This document shows, in pieces, positions 46,123 through 57,633 of a stretch of DNA of 64,000 nt. This stretch comes from Saccharothrix sp. NRRL B-16314 (GTDB lineage Bacteria > Actinomycetota > Actinomycetes > Mycobacteriales > Pseudonocardiaceae): positions 124,001-188,000 of the forward strand of contig NZ_JNXC01000021.1 in NCBI RefSeq assembly GCF_000716595.1. Reading direction: 5' to 3'. Numbering within the stretch: the stretch's first letter is position 1; every line of letters begins with the position of its first letter. The notes under the pieces were generated by a model. It saw only the letters and a list, made by a program, of their open reading frames with translations. It was not told where the DNA came from and searched no databases. The position numbers were made by a program, and so were the translations under genes.

Positions 46123-47387
46123 GGGGGGTGGGGGAGGAGGGTGTCGCCCCAGTGGCCGCCCTCGCGGACGCCGGGCGGGACGGCGAAGTGGCCGGAACCG
46201 TTGTGCTCCAAGTACTCCATCATCACGTCCTTGGTCGACAAGGCGTGCTGCATCGGCACGAACTGCCGGCCCGTGTCCCGGTTGAAGCACACGAAGAACA
46301 GCCCGGCGTCGAGGTGCCCGAGCCCGTCCGACCCGTCGGTGAAGTTGTACCCCCGCCGCAACACCCGCACGCCGCCGAGGTGCTCGGCCGACGCCAGCCG
46401 CACGTGCGCCACCTCGCCGATCGCCGGCTCACCGCCCGCACCCTTCACGTGCAGGTCGACCGGGTCGAACTCGGCCACCTGCCCGAGCGGCGCGCCGACG
46501 CCCTTGGTCCGCCCGACGATCGCCTCCTGCTCCGCCAACGACGTCCGGTCCCAGATCTCGACGTGCATCCGGATCCGCCGCGCCACCAGGTACGTGCCGC
46601 CGACCAGCCAGTCCGGCCCGTCGCCCGGCGCCACCCACACGTGCTCACGCAGCGCGTCGCCGTCCTCGGCCTTCACGTTGTTCGTCCCGTCCTTGAACCC
46701 GAACAGGTTCCGCGGCGTGACCTGCGACGTGGACGTGGACGACGTGCGGCCGAACCCGAGCTGCGACCAGCGCACCGAGACCCGCCCGAAGCCGATCCGG
46801 ACCAGGTTGCGGATCGCGTGCACGGCCACCTGCGGGTCGTTCGCGCAAGCCTGGATGCACAGGTCACCACCGGTGCGCCGCTCGTCCAGGTCGTCACCGG
46901 GGAACCGGGGCAGGTCGATCAGCTTCGCGGGCTTGAGCGGCGCCAGCCCGAACCGGTCGTCGAACAGCGACGGCCCGAACCCGATGGTCAACGTCAGCGC
47001 GGACGCGGGCAGGTCGAGCGCCTCACCGGTGTCCTTCGGCGGCGCCTGCGCGTTGCCGCCGACCGCGCCGCCCTCGGCCGCTTCCTGACCGGCCGTCATC
47101 CGCCGGGCCGCCTCGGTCCACTCCTGCAGCAGCGACACCAGTTCGGCACGCTTGGAAGTGGTCACGTCCAGCGCCACGAAGTGCATCCGGTCCTGCGCGG
47201 GCGTCACGATCCCGGCCTGGTGCTCACCGTGGAACGGCACCGCCTCCGCACCGGTCAGCGCCCCCTCACCCCCGGAACCGGAGCCCGAACCGGACGCGGA
47301 CAACGCACCTGCCGCCGCACCGGCACCGACCAGCGCGGCACCCGCCGCCCCGAACCCGAGCAGCCTGCGCCGGGGAACGCCGGTCAC
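46119..47387 (-). CDS. efeB: EfeB deferrochelatase / Dyp-type peroxidase
   Basis: A 422-residue heme peroxidase exported by Tat: the signal peptide has the twin-arginine motif RRRLLGFG at its start. The Dyp signature GFKDGTNN (distal Asp) and later conserved segments (RRIRMHVEIWDRTSL, FVCFNRDTGRQF) are present. In EfeUOB it acts with EfeO in ferrous iron uptake and has been proposed to release iron from heme. It overlaps efeO by 4 bp. The stop codon lies in the last 15-mer of repeat locus 4. Confidence 0.92.
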   Translation of the reverse strand: MTGVPRRRLLGFGAAGAALVGAGAAAGALSASGSGSGSGGEGALTGAEAVPFHGEHQAGIVTPAQDRMHFVALDVTTSKRAELVSLLQEWTEAARRMTAGQEAAEGGAVGGNAQAPPKDTGEALDLPASALTLTIGFGPSLFDDRFGLAPLKPAKLIDLPRFPGDDLDERRTGGDLCIQACANDPQVAVHAIRNLVRIGFGRVSVRWSQLGFGRTSSTSTSQVTPRNLFGFKDGTNNVKAEDGDALREHVWVAPGDGPDWLVGGTYLVARRIRMHVEIWDRTSLAEQEAIVGRTKGVGAPLGQVAEFDPVDLHVKGAGGEPAIGEVAHVRLASAEHLGGVRVLRRGYNFTDGSDGLGHLDAGLFFVCFNRDTGRQFVPMQHALSTKDVMMEYLEHNGSGHFAVPPGVREGGHWGDTLLPHPP

Positions 47388-48535
47388 TGCGACACCACCT
47401 CGGCGACCTTGCTGATCGGCTCGCCGAGCGCGTCCACCGCCGCCGCCAACGCCCTGACCTCGTCCGCCGAGAGCTCGGTGTACAGCTTGAACCCGTCACC
47501 GACGCGGTGCGTCTCCAGCAGCTCGTCCAACGCCTTGAACTTCTCGTCCACCGAGGCCACCAGCGCCGCGTCCCGCTCCTCGATCACCGGCCGCAGCGCC
47601 GCGACGGCCGCCTGCGAACCGTCCACATTGGACCGGAAGTCCCACAGGTCGGTGTGCGAGTAGCGGTCCTCCTCGCCGGTGATCTTGCCGGTGGCGACCT
47701 CGTCCAGCAGCTCCTTCGCCCCGTTCGCCAGCTGCAACGGCGTCAGCTCCACCGCCTTGGCCTGCGTCACGATGTCCTTCACGTCGGTGAGCAGCCGGTC
47801 GGCGATGGCGGGCGAGTCGGCCTGCAGCCCGGACACCCACAAGTCCTTCTCCAGCCGGTGGAAGCCGGTGAACTCCGCGCCCTCCTCGATGACGTCCTCG
47901 CGGCCGTCGATCTTCGGGTCGAGGTCGCCGAAGCTCTCCGCCACCGGCTCGATGCGCTCCCAGTAGATCCGGGCGACCGGGAACAGCGCCTTGGCCTCCT
48001 CGACCTTGCCCGCCTTGACCGCGTCCACGAACTCGGTCGTCTTGACGAGCAGCGTGTCGGCCTGCGAGTTCACGTAGCGCTGGTAGCTCTTGGTCGCCTC
48101 GGCCAGCTTCGCGTTGCCGTCGGTGGACTTCTTGCCCTCACCGGACACGGTGAACTCGCCGCGGATGCCGTCGCCCCTCATGCCGGGCTTGCACGCGGTC
48201 TGCAGCTTGCCCGCCTCGGTGACCTCCACGATCAGCCGGCGGGTCAGGCCGGGGCCGATGTTCTCCACCTCGCCGAGGATCCGGTCGCCTTCGGCGTACA
48301 GGTAGAACTCGGTGACCTTGCTGCCCTTGTTGGTCACCTCGAACGTCACGTTGCCGGTGTTCGCGGTGGTGCGGGCGACCTTGCACGCCTCGTCGGACGC
48401 CTCGACGGCGATCGGGCCGTCGGCACCCGCGGGCGCGGCCTCGGTGCCGCACGCGGCGATCAGGAGCAGCGAGCCGAGAGCGGCGGTGCGAAAGGCGGCG
48501 CGGCCGGCGCGGACGGCGGAGTGGGGAACGGGCAC
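47384..48535 (-). CDS. efeO: EfeO iron-binding lipoprotein (cupredoxin + M75 domain)
   Basis: A 383-residue exported protein with a lipobox (LIAAC, Cys near residue 29). The N-terminal cupredoxin-like domain (about 40-135) is followed by an M75/imelysin domain with the conserved HxxE motif in EFTGFHRLEKDLW. It captures periplasmic iron for EfeU. The family usually has both domains, as here. It lies 16 bp after efeU. Confidence 0.92.
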   Translation of the reverse strand: MPVPHSAVRAGRAAFRTAALGSLLLIAACGTEAAPAGADGPIAVEASDEACKVARTTANTGNVTFEVTNKGSKVTEFYLYAEGDRILGEVENIGPGLTRRLIVEVTEAGKLQTACKPGMRGDGIRGEFTVSGEGKKSTDGNAKLAEATKSYQRYVNSQADTLLVKTTEFVDAVKAGKVEEAKALFPVARIYWERIEPVAESFGDLDPKIDGREDVIEEGAEFTGFHRLEKDLWVSGLQADSPAIADRLLTDVKDIVTQAKAVELTPLQLANGAKELLDEVATGKITGEEDRYSHTDLWDFRSNVDGSQAAVAALRPVIEERDAALVASVDEKFKALDELLETHRVGDGFKLYTELSADEVRALAAAVDALGEPISKVAEVVSQ

Positions 48536-48551
48536 GGTTTGTTCTCCGGTT

Positions 48552-49382
48552 TCAGCTCTTCGCCGCGACGCGCGGGCGGATCAGGAACAGCGGCAGGACG
48601 ATGGCGACGTACGCCGTCCACGCGATGGCTTGCAGCACGGTGGTGCGCTGCGAGTAGTTGAAGATCCCCTTGAGCAGCGCCCCGTACCAGGAGTCCTCGG
48701 GGATGGTGTCGCTCAGGTCGAACGCGAGCGTGTCCAGGCCGGGCAGGATCACGGCTTCCTGGAGGTCGTGCAGGCCGTAGGCGAGAACGCCCGCCGCGAC
48801 GAACACCAGCAGCGCGCCGGTCCACGTGAAGAACTTGCCGAGGTCGAACCGGATCGCGCCCCGGTAGAGCAGGAAGGCCAGGCCGATCGCGACGCCGATG
48901 CCGATCAGGAACCCGATCATCGGCTGGGTCGTGTTGCCCGCGCTCTGCACGCTGGAGTAGAAGAAGACTGCGGTCTCCAGGCCTTCGCGCCCGACGGCGA
49001 GGAACGCGAGGGTGACGACGGCCACCGGGCCGATCTCCAGCGCCCGGTCCAGCTTGCCGCGCAGTTCGGCGGCGATCGTGCGGGCCGTGGCGCGCATCCA
49101 GAAGATCATGCCGGTGACGAACGCCACCGCGAGCAGCGACATCCCGCCGCCGAACGCCTCCTGCTGCTCGAACGTCATCGTCGCGGTGGTGAACGTGACG
49201 ACCGCGCCGAACACGATCGACAGCGCGACGGCCGCGCCGACGCCCAGCCAGACGTGGGGCAGCCGGGACCGGCGGTCGGTCTTGACCAGGAAGGCGACCA
49301 GGATGCTGACGACCAGGGCTGCTTCCAGTCCTTCGCGCAGCCCGATGAGCCCGTTGCTGAGGAGCACGGCGGCCATCCTCAC
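48552..49382 (-). CDS. efeU: EfeU ferrous iron permease (FTR1 family)
   Basis: A 276-residue seven-span iron channel. Both iron-binding REGLE motifs are present, at residues 16-20 (LREGLEAAL) and 132-136 (GREGLETAV). It is first in the efeUOB operon. GTG 49382 is given as start; ATG 49376 is two codons in. Neither has a ribosome site, and a GTTAAC hexamer 5 nt before the GTG suggests a near-leaderless mRNA. A candidate iron box covers the -35 region. Confidence 0.92.
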   Translation of the reverse strand: MRMAAVLLSNGLIGLREGLEAALVVSILVAFLVKTDRRSRLPHVWLGVGAAVALSIVFGAVVTFTTATMTFEQQEAFGGGMSLLAVAFVTGMIFWMRATARTIAAELRGKLDRALEIGPVAVVTLAFLAVGREGLETAVFFYSSVQSAGNTTQPMIGFLIGIGVAIGLAFLLYRGAIRFDLGKFFTWTGALLVFVAAGVLAYGLHDLQEAVILPGLDTLAFDLSDTIPEDSWYGALLKGIFNYSQRTTVLQAIAWTAYVAIVLPLFLIRPRVAAKS

Positions 49383-49403
49383 GAGGAGTTAACTGAGGCT
49401 CTA

Positions 49404-49422
49404 CGAACTTAGGCAAGCCTCG
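49404..49422. promoter_or_regulatory. Candidate IdeR/DtxR iron box upstream of efeU
   Basis: On the minus strand the 19-mer CGAGGCTTGCCTAAGTTCG matches the DtxR/IdeR consensus TTAGGTTAGCCTAACCTAA at 11 positions, including the contiguous GCCTAA. It overlaps a plausible -35 (TTGCCT), with GTTAAC 17 nt downstream as -10. The match is moderate, but it lies where an iron repressor should act on an iron-uptake operon. Confidence 0.5.
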
Positions 49423-49533
49423 GCTTCCCGTCCAGTAGGACAAACAGGCCTTAACCTCGCAAAACAGGTACCGGGGACGTATTGCCGCGCAAACTCGCCC
49501 CGAGCACTCGTGGCGAGCACGTAGCCTGGGGCG

Positions 49534-50382
49534 GTGGTCGTCCCGCCGCCGTCGAAGACCGAGCCTCGCCCTCCGGGCCGCGGCGATGCCGGCAACCTGG
49601 CCGGGCGCCTGGCGCTGGTGCTGGTCCTGCTCGCTTTCGTGGCGGGCGGGGCGTGGGCGCTGGGCGCGTTGAACCGCTCCTCGCCCAGGCCCGCCGCCGA
49701 TCCGCCGTTCCCCGTGCCGTTCCTGGAAGTGCGGCCCGGCGCCGCCGCACCGGGCGCGGCCGGTCAGGTGCCGACGTCCGGCGCACCCGAGGCCTCGCCG
49801 ACGGGTGGTGTCGAACCGCTGGACGCGTGGGCGGCGTCGTTGTCCAGGAAGATCGACGTGCCGGCGCGGGCGCTGCGGGCGTACGCCGTGGCCGACTTGA
49901 TGATGCGGACCCAGAACCCGTCGTGCCGGATCTCGTGGGCGACGCTGGCCGGTATCGGCCGCATCGAGTCGCACCACGGCACCATCGGCGGCCGGCGGCT
50001 CCAGGAGGCCGGTCGGCCGTCGAGCCCGATCGTCGGCATCCCGCTGGACGGCTCACCGGGCGTGAAGGCGATCGCCGACAGTGACGGCGGTGTGCTGGAC
50101 GGCGACACGACGTGGGACCGGGCGGTGGGGCCGATGCAGTTCATCCCGACCACTTGGGCCCGTTACGCGGTGCGTGCGAACGGGGACGGCCAGAACCCCG
50201 ATCCGCAGAACATCGACGACGCCGCCCTGGCCGCGGCGCGGTACCTCTGCTCCGGTGGACGTGACCTGGGCACCGGCGAGGGCTGGTGGGCGGCGGTGCT
50301 GGACTACAACAACTCGACCGAGTACGGCCAGAACGTCTACAGCGGCGCCGACGCCTACGCGCGGGCCAGCCTCGAAACCTGA
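49534..50382 (+). CDS. Membrane-anchored lytic transglycosylase-like protein
   Basis: A 282-residue protein with one N-terminal membrane span (about 24-45), a Pro/Ala-rich spacer and a transglycosylase domain (about 105-275). The catalytic Glu lies in WATLAGIGRIESHHG; AVGPMQFIPTTWARYA and CSGGRDLG are further family motifs (SLT type 2). It would cleave peptidoglycan glycan strands from the outside. It resembles the protein at 54831 and the M. tuberculosis LpqU position before eno. GTG 49534 is 6 nt after TAGCCT (49522-49527). Confidence 0.86.
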   Translation: MVVPPPSKTEPRPPGRGDAGNLAGRLALVLVLLAFVAGGAWALGALNRSSPRPAADPPFPVPFLEVRPGAAAPGAAGQVPTSGAPEASPTGGVEPLDAWAASLSRKIDVPARALRAYAVADLMMRTQNPSCRISWATLAGIGRIESHHGTIGGRRLQEAGRPSSPIVGIPLDGSPGVKAIADSDGGVLDGDTTWDRAVGPMQFIPTTWARYAVRANGDGQNPDPQNIDDAALAAARYLCSGGRDLGTGEGWWAAVLDYNNSTEYGQNVYSGADAYARASLET

Positions 50383-50403
50383 GCTGCCGAACGCGCGGTG
50401 TAG

Positions 50404-50766
50404 TCAGGTGCCGGAGGGCTGCGGGGGTGGGCCGGTGTGCGGGATCGGGGCGACCGTGAGGCCCAGTTCCGGCAGGCCCAGCCAGTCGAGGTCCACCGAG
50501 GCCGCCGCAGCGCGGCTCGCCAGCTCCAGCCGCACCCGGTACACGCTGAGCAGCAGGGCCTGCAGGGAGTCGACGCCGAACGACGCGCCGACGTCGTCCT
50601 TGCCCAGCCCCAGGATCTGGTGCGGGCAGCACCAGTCGCCGTTGGTGCTCAGCGGGTCGGGGTGGGGGCTGCCGAAGCGGATCACGACCTCGGTGCGCGT
50701 GCCGTCACCGGCGACGCACTCCAGCCGTCGCTCGGCCACGACGTCGCCGAGTTCGTAGGCGGTCAT
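50404..50766 (-). CDS. Conserved hypothetical protein (DUF6968-like)
   Basis: A 120-residue soluble protein starting MTAYELGDVVAERRLECVAG and containing GDWCCPHQILGLG, then a helical stretch with many Ala/Leu. It recalls short actinobacterial proteins placed in DUF6968, but this is from memory and weak. It overlaps the upstream TPR gene by ATGA, so the two are translated together. No catalytic motif is recognisable. Confidence 0.6.
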   Translation of the reverse strand: MTAYELGDVVAERRLECVAGDGTRTEVVIRFGSPHPDPLSTNGDWCCPHQILGLGKDDVGASFGVDSLQALLLSVYRVRLELASRAAAASVDLDWLGLPELGLTVAPIPHTGPPPQPSGT

Positions 50767-51140
50767 CGGTCGCGCTCCACCGCCAGGCGGGCGCTGACCT
50801 CGCCCAGGGCTTCCTGGTACTCGGGTGACGGGTTCATCGCCGCCGCCATCCGCAGCTGCGTCAACGCTTCGGTCAACCGGTTCTGCCGCTGCAACGTCCG
50901 GCCCAGCGCGAACCGCGCGTAGTGGTCGCTCGGATCGAGGTCCAGCACCTTCCGGAACGCCGCCTCGGCGCGCTTCAGCTGGGCCGAACCCAGGTAGGCC
51001 CGGCCCGCGAGCAGCTGCACGCTCGCCCGTTCCGGCGCCGCTTCGAGCACGATCCGCAGCTCGCGCAGCGCCTCCAGCGGTCGGCGGTCCGCGAGCAGCG
51101 CCTCGGCTCGGCGGAACGCCTCGAAGGTGCTGTCCGTCAT
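50763..51140 (-). CDS. Small tetratricopeptide-repeat protein
   Basis: A 125-residue protein of about three TPR units: PLEALRELRIVLEAAPERAS, then AQLKRAEAAFRKVLDLDPSD, then NRLTEALTQLRMAAAMNPSP, each ending with the typical Pro. Such proteins mediate protein contacts. The ATG at 51140 was chosen because everything upstream is unrelated sequence. It is translationally coupled (ATGA) to the hypothetical gene that follows. Confidence 0.82.
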   Translation of the reverse strand: MTDSTFEAFRRAEALLADRRPLEALRELRIVLEAAPERASVQLLAGRAYLGSAQLKRAEAAFRKVLDLDPSDHYARFALGRTLQRQNRLTEALTQLRMAAAMNPSPEYQEALGEVSARLAVERDR

Positions 51141-51220
51141 GGTTCGATCAACGCTACCCGTGCACCCCGCCGCGGTTCGACAGCCGACCGGATGACGGGA
51201 TCGGCGTGTCACCACACGGG

Positions 51221-53516
<2,296 letters not shown>

Positions 53517-53517
<1 letters not shown>

Positions 53518-54233
53518 TGGCGCCGCGGGAACGGGACGCTCGACGTGGCCGGGACGCCACGCCGAGGTCCAGCCCTGCCGCCGGCCGGGACCGCAAGGCC
53601 GGTACCGGCAAGGCGGGAGCCGGCAAGGCGGGAGCCGGCAAGGCGGGAAGCGGCAAGGCGGGAAGCGGCAAGGCGGACCCGAGGGCTGCCGGTAAAACCG
53701 CTGGTCGTCAGGGCAGCGGTGCGAGCCCGGCCGACCGCAGGTCCGCCAAGGGCGGCACGTCGGGCCGCAAGCCCGCGGGCGCGAGGCCGCAGGCACGGCC
53801 GACGGCGCGCAAGCCGCAGTCGAAGGCCCGGACCAGGGCGGGCGCGGGCACCGGCGGCGCGTTCGGCATGACCGGCACCCGGCGGGCCGCGTTGCTGGCG
53901 ATGGTGGTGTGCGCGCTCGCGCTGAGCATCGCCGTGCCCCTCAGGACGTACCTGGCGCAACGGGAGGAGCTGCGGGAGGTCACCGCCTCCCACGAGACCC
54001 TGCGGGTCGAGGTGGCCCAGCTGGAGCAGCGCAAGCGTGAACTGGCGGACCCGTCGCACGTGGAGGCCGAGGCGCGTCGCCGGCTGCACTACGTCCGGCC
54101 CGGCGAGACGCCCTACATCGTTCAGCTCCCCGGTGACGAGGAGCGGGAGATCGACGAACAACGACCGGCCGCGAAACCGGCCCAGGACAAGGCGTGGTAC
54201 GAGCAACTGTGGGATTCGGCGGCAGCGCGATGA
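53517..54233 (+). CDS. ftsB: FtsB/DivIC-family cell division protein with basic repeat N-terminus
   Basis: A 238-residue bitopic protein of the divisome. The first 115 residues are a disordered basic region with GKAGAGKAGAGKAGSGKA-type repeats encoded by a 15-bp tandem repeat (about 53604-53680), then one membrane span (ALLAMVVCALALSIAVPL), then a short extracytoplasmic coiled coil (REELREVTASHETLRVEVAQ) and the motif EAEARRRLHYVRPGE typical of FtsB. The long basic tail faces the cytoplasm. It overlaps eno by one base and DUF501 by four. Confidence 0.88.
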
Positions 54234-54721
54234 CGGTCAGTGACGAGGACAGGGCGGCGGTGGCGGCGCAGCTGGGACGCGCGCCGCGGGGCATGCGGGA
54301 GGTCGCCGCGCGGTGCCCCAGCGGCCACCCGGCGGTCGTGCAGACCAACCCGAGGTTGGAGGACGGCACCCCGTTCCCGACCCTGTACTACCTGACCTGC
54401 TCGCGGTTGAACTCGTTCGTCAGCAGGCTGGAGGGCGCCGGGCTGATGAAGGAGATGACCGACCGGTTGGCCGTGGATGAACAATTGGCCCAGGACTACC
54501 GCCGGGCGCATGATTTGTACTTGGCTGAACGGGACGCCATCGAACCGCTCGGCACGACCGTCACCGCGGGCGGCATGCCGGACCGGGTCAAGTGTTTGCA
54601 CGTGCACGTGGCGCACTCCCTGGCCGTGGGCCGGGGCGTGAACCCCTTCGGCGACGAAGCCCTGGACAGGCTCGCGGAGTGGTGGCCGAGCGGCGACTGC
54701 GCGTCAACGGTGAAAAACTGA
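54230..54721 (+). CDS. DUF501-family protein
   Basis: A 163-residue protein with the DUF501 hallmarks: AAQLGRAPRGMREVAARCP, GTPFPTLYYLTCSRLNSFVS RLE in two adjoining pieces, and the late RVKCLHVHVAHSLAVGRGVNPFGD. The function is unknown, but the gene is always found between ftsB and ppx in actinobacteria (Rv1025 in M. tuberculosis). The ATG overlaps the ftsB stop (ATGA). Confidence 0.92.
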   Translation: MTVSDEDRAAVAAQLGRAPRGMREVAARCPSGHPAVVQTNPRLEDGTPFPTLYYLTCSRLNSFVSRLEGAGLMKEMTDRLAVDEQLAQDYRRAHDLYLAERDAIEPLGTTVTAGGMPDRVKCLHVHVAHSLAVGRGVNPFGDEALDRLAEWWPSGDCASTVKN

Positions 54722-54830
54722 CCTTACGGGCAGTTCTTCGGACATCGGCGTGCACGCGGCAGTGACACCGCCGTTCGGATCAGGCACTCTGGGTCCTGGC
54801 CGGGTAACGACTATCGGGGAGTTCGTGGCT

Positions 54831-56450
54831 GTGCCGAAGAGCAAACGTCGTGTGCGGAAGCGGACCAAGGTCCATCCCGGCACGATGACGCCACGGCAGT
54901 GGGGCTTCGCCGCGACGGCGACCGCCGCGATGCTCGTCCCAGCACTGTTGCACGGAGCGGCCCCGATCGACTGGGTCAACCTGTCGAACCAGTCCGGAGT
55001 GGAGGCCGTGCCGCCCGGTCCCGGCGACGTGCTGGGCACGCTCGCGCTGAAGGACCGCGGCACCCTCGGTGCGACCGGCCGACTGCCCGAGACGGACGAG
55101 CTGAGCGCGGCGCTGCTCGCCGACGCCGACGACCCGTCCGAGTTCGAGGACGAGCTGCCCCCGTTGGACGGCGGCTACCTGCGCGAAGGGCAGCACGGCA
55201 TCCCCGGTGTCATGCTCGAGGCGTACATGCGCGCGGCGGACCGGTTGGCCCGCACCACGCCCGGCTGCAAGCTGGACTGGCCGTTGCTGGCGAGCATCGG
55301 GCGGATCGAGTCCGGGCACGCGCGCGGCGGCCGGGTCGCCGAGGACGGCACCACGGTCAGGCCCATCGTGGGGCCGGTGCTGAACGGCGCCCCCGGCGTG
55401 GCGGCGATCCCGGACACCGACGACGGCCGGTTCGACGGCGACCGGACCTGGGACCGGGCGGTCGGCCCGATGCAGTTCATCCCGTCCACGTGGGCCGGTT
55501 ACGAGGCCGACGGCAACGGTGACGGGCAGAAGAACCCGAACAACATCTACGACGCCACGATCGGCGCGGGCAACTACCTGTGCGCGTACGGCGCGGACCT
55601 GAGCGATCCGGTGCAGCGCGCGCGCTCGGTGTTCCGGTACAACCACTCCGAGGAGTACGTCCGGACGGTGCTGTACTGGGCGGACGCCTACGCGAAGGGC
55701 GTCACCCCGCTGCCGGACATGGTCGGCTCGGACGACGACTACGGCCCCGGTCTGAGCCCCGGCAACCCGGCGAACAACCCCGGGCAGCCCGGCACCACGC
55801 CGCCCGGCACGACGCCCCCCGGCACCACGACGCCACCGTCGCAGGGCACGTCGACCCCGCCGACGACCACGACGCGTCCCGGGACGACGTTGACGCTGAC
55901 CCCGACGCCGCCGTCGTGCCCCACGACGACGACGCCGACCACCACGCCGACGACGACGCCCACGACGACGACGCCGACGACGACACCTTCCGTGCCGCCG
56001 GGCTGCCCGACGCCGACCACCACCACGCCGCCGACGACGACGACCTCGCCGACCACGACCACCACGCCGAAGACCTCGACGGTGGAGCCCAGCTCCCCGG
56101 CGACGACCTCCGAGTCCCCGGTGACCACGTCGTCGGCAGCCACCACCCCGGGAAGCACCACCCCGGAGAGCACCACCCCGGCGGGCACCACCCCGGAGAG
56201 CACTACTTCGGCGGGCACTACTTCAGCGGGCACCACTTCAGCGGGCACCACTCCGGAAGGGACTACTCCGGAAGGGACCACGTCGGAGAAGACCACGTCG
56301 GAGAAGACCACGTCGGAGGGGACCACCTCGGACAGCAGCTCGCCGGCCGGGAGCTCCAGCGACCCGGCCACCTCCTCCGGGTCGTCCACCAGCTCGACCG
56401 GCTCGACCAGCTCGACCAGCTCGACCACCTCGTCGATGCAGCCCAGCTGA
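54831..56450 (+). CDS. Lytic transglycosylase with long Thr/Ser-rich tail
   Basis: A 539-residue exported enzyme: basic start, membrane/signal segment (about 20-40), transglycosylase domain (about 120-300) with catalytic Glu in LLASIGRIESGHARGG, then VGPMQFIPSTWAGYEADGN. The final 230 residues are a low-complexity tail of Thr, Pro, Ser and Gly with units such as ESTTPAGTT and TSAGT, resembling a mucin-type O-glycosylated stalk, probably a substrate for the pmt product. GTG 54831 was chosen because GGGGAG (54817-54822) is 8 nt upstream; GTG 54825 is too close. It is paralogous to the gene at 49534. Confidence 0.87.
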   Translation: MPKSKRRVRKRTKVHPGTMTPRQWGFAATATAAMLVPALLHGAAPIDWVNLSNQSGVEAVPPGPGDVLGTLALKDRGTLGATGRLPETDELSAALLADADDPSEFEDELPPLDGGYLREGQHGIPGVMLEAYMRAADRLARTTPGCKLDWPLLASIGRIESGHARGGRVAEDGTTVRPIVGPVLNGAPGVAAIPDTDDGRFDGDRTWDRAVGPMQFIPSTWAGYEADGNGDGQKNPNNIYDATIGAGNYLCAYGADLSDPVQRARSVFRYNHSEEYVRTVLYWADAYAKGVTPLPDMVGSDDDYGPGLSPGNPANNPGQPGTTPPGTTPPGTTTPPSQGTSTPPTTTTRPGTTLTLTPTPPSCPTTTTPTTTPTTTPTTTTPTTTPSVPPGCPTPTTTTPPTTTTSPTTTTTPKTSTVEPSSPATTSESPVTTSSAATTPGSTTPESTTPAGTTPESTTSAGTTSAGTTSAGTTPEGTTPEGTTSEKTTSEKTTSEGTTSDSSSPAGSSSDPATSSGSSTSSTGSTSSTSSTTSSMQPS

Positions 56451-56541
56451 GCCTCCCGTCTCCGCCCCACCGCCCCGCTGAGCACCGGCCCGCCGACTAG
56501 GGTGCTGGGGGCAGCACCCACCGGCAGGGAAGGAACCGGGC

Positions 56542-57492
56542 ATGGCACGCGTGGCCGCGATCGATTGCGGGACCAACTCGATCCGCCTGCTGGTCGCCGA
56601 TGTGACCACTTCGGACAGTGGTGAGCGGTCGCTGCGCGACGTGCACCGCGAGATGCGGGTCGTCCGGCTCGGCCAGGGGGTGGATGCCACCGGCCGGCTG
56701 CACCCCGACGCCATCGCCCGCACCCGCGCCGCGCTCCTCGACTACACGAACGTCTTGCGCCGCAAGGGAACCGAGCGCGTCCGCATGGTCGCGACCTCCG
56801 CGACCCGCGACGCCGCCAACAAGGACGAGTTCTTCGACATGACCCGCGAAGTGCTGGGCGTCGAGGCCGAGGTCATCACCGGCGACGAGGAGGCCCGCCT
56901 CTCCTTCACCGGCGCGGTGTCCGACCTGGACGCGGACGAAGGCCCGTTCCTGGTCTCCGACATCGGTGGCGGGTCGACCGAACTCGTCCTGGGCACCTGG
57001 AACGGCGTGCGCGGCGACGTGGAGGCCGCCCGGTCCGTCGACATCGGCTGCGTGCGGCTCACCGAGCGCTGCCTGCGCGGCGACCCGCCGACCGAGGCCG
57101 AGGTCGAGGAAGCCGTCCGGGTGACGAAGGACGTCCTCGCCGAAGCGTTCGAAGCGGTGCCCACGGCGAAGACCAAGACCTGGATCGGCGTCGCCGGCAC
57201 CGTCACGACCCTCGTCGCGCTCACCAAGGACCTGCCCCGGTACGACCCCGCGGAGATCCATCTGGCACGGATCGGCCTCGACCGGATCCGCGAGACCACC
57301 GCGAAGCTGCTCACCATGAGTCACGACGAGCGCGCGGCGCTGGGGCCGATGCACCCCGGCCGCGTGGACGTGATCTGCGGCGGCGCGTTGATCGTCCGCG
57401 TGCTCGCCGACCACCTGGAGTCGCGCGGAGTGACGGAACTCGTCTCCAGCGAGCACGACATCCTCGACGGGATCGCGTTCTCCACCGCCTGA
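56542..57492 (+). CDS. ppx: Exopolyphosphatase / pppGpp phosphohydrolase family (Ppx/GppA)
   Basis: A 316-residue ASKHA-fold enzyme. Diagnostic segments are VAAIDCGTNSIRLLVAD at the N-terminus, VATSATRDAANKDEF, ITGDEEARLSFTGAV and the phosphate-binding SDIGGGSTELVLG. It is the short actinobacterial form without the C-terminal HD-like domains of E. coli Ppx. It equals Rv1026 in place. ATG 56542 follows AAGGAA. Confidence 0.92.
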   Translation: MARVAAIDCGTNSIRLLVADVTTSDSGERSLRDVHREMRVVRLGQGVDATGRLHPDAIARTRAALLDYTNVLRRKGTERVRMVATSATRDAANKDEFFDMTREVLGVEAEVITGDEEARLSFTGAVSDLDADEGPFLVSDIGGGSTELVLGTWNGVRGDVEAARSVDIGCVRLTERCLRGDPPTEAEVEEAVRVTKDVLAEAFEAVPTAKTKTWIGVAGTVTTLVALTKDLPRYDPAEIHLARIGLDRIRETTAKLLTMSHDERAALGPMHPGRVDVICGGALIVRVLADHLESRGVTELVSSEHDILDGIAFSTA

Positions 57493-57507
57493 AGCTGTCA
57501 ACTGGGA

Positions 57508-57521
57508 TTGATCGTGATCAA
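57508..57521. promoter_or_regulatory. Palindrome upstream of the oligopeptide transporter
   Basis: TTGATC and GATCAA form a perfect inverted repeat around GT, 113 bp before the transporter's first gene. Two CGTCACCG-like direct repeats (near 57532 and 57550) and a TTAGCGT hexamer at about 57562 follow. An operator is likely; the regulator is not encoded nearby. Confidence 0.4.
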
Positions 57522-57633
57522 GCCGTGACGCCGTCACCGGTATGGCCCACGTCACCGTCCCCTTAGCGTTCCTCTGACGCTGTGAAAGCGGTCGACTCTG
57601 TTCGGTTACGCCCGATCAGGTGGGAGGACCCTA

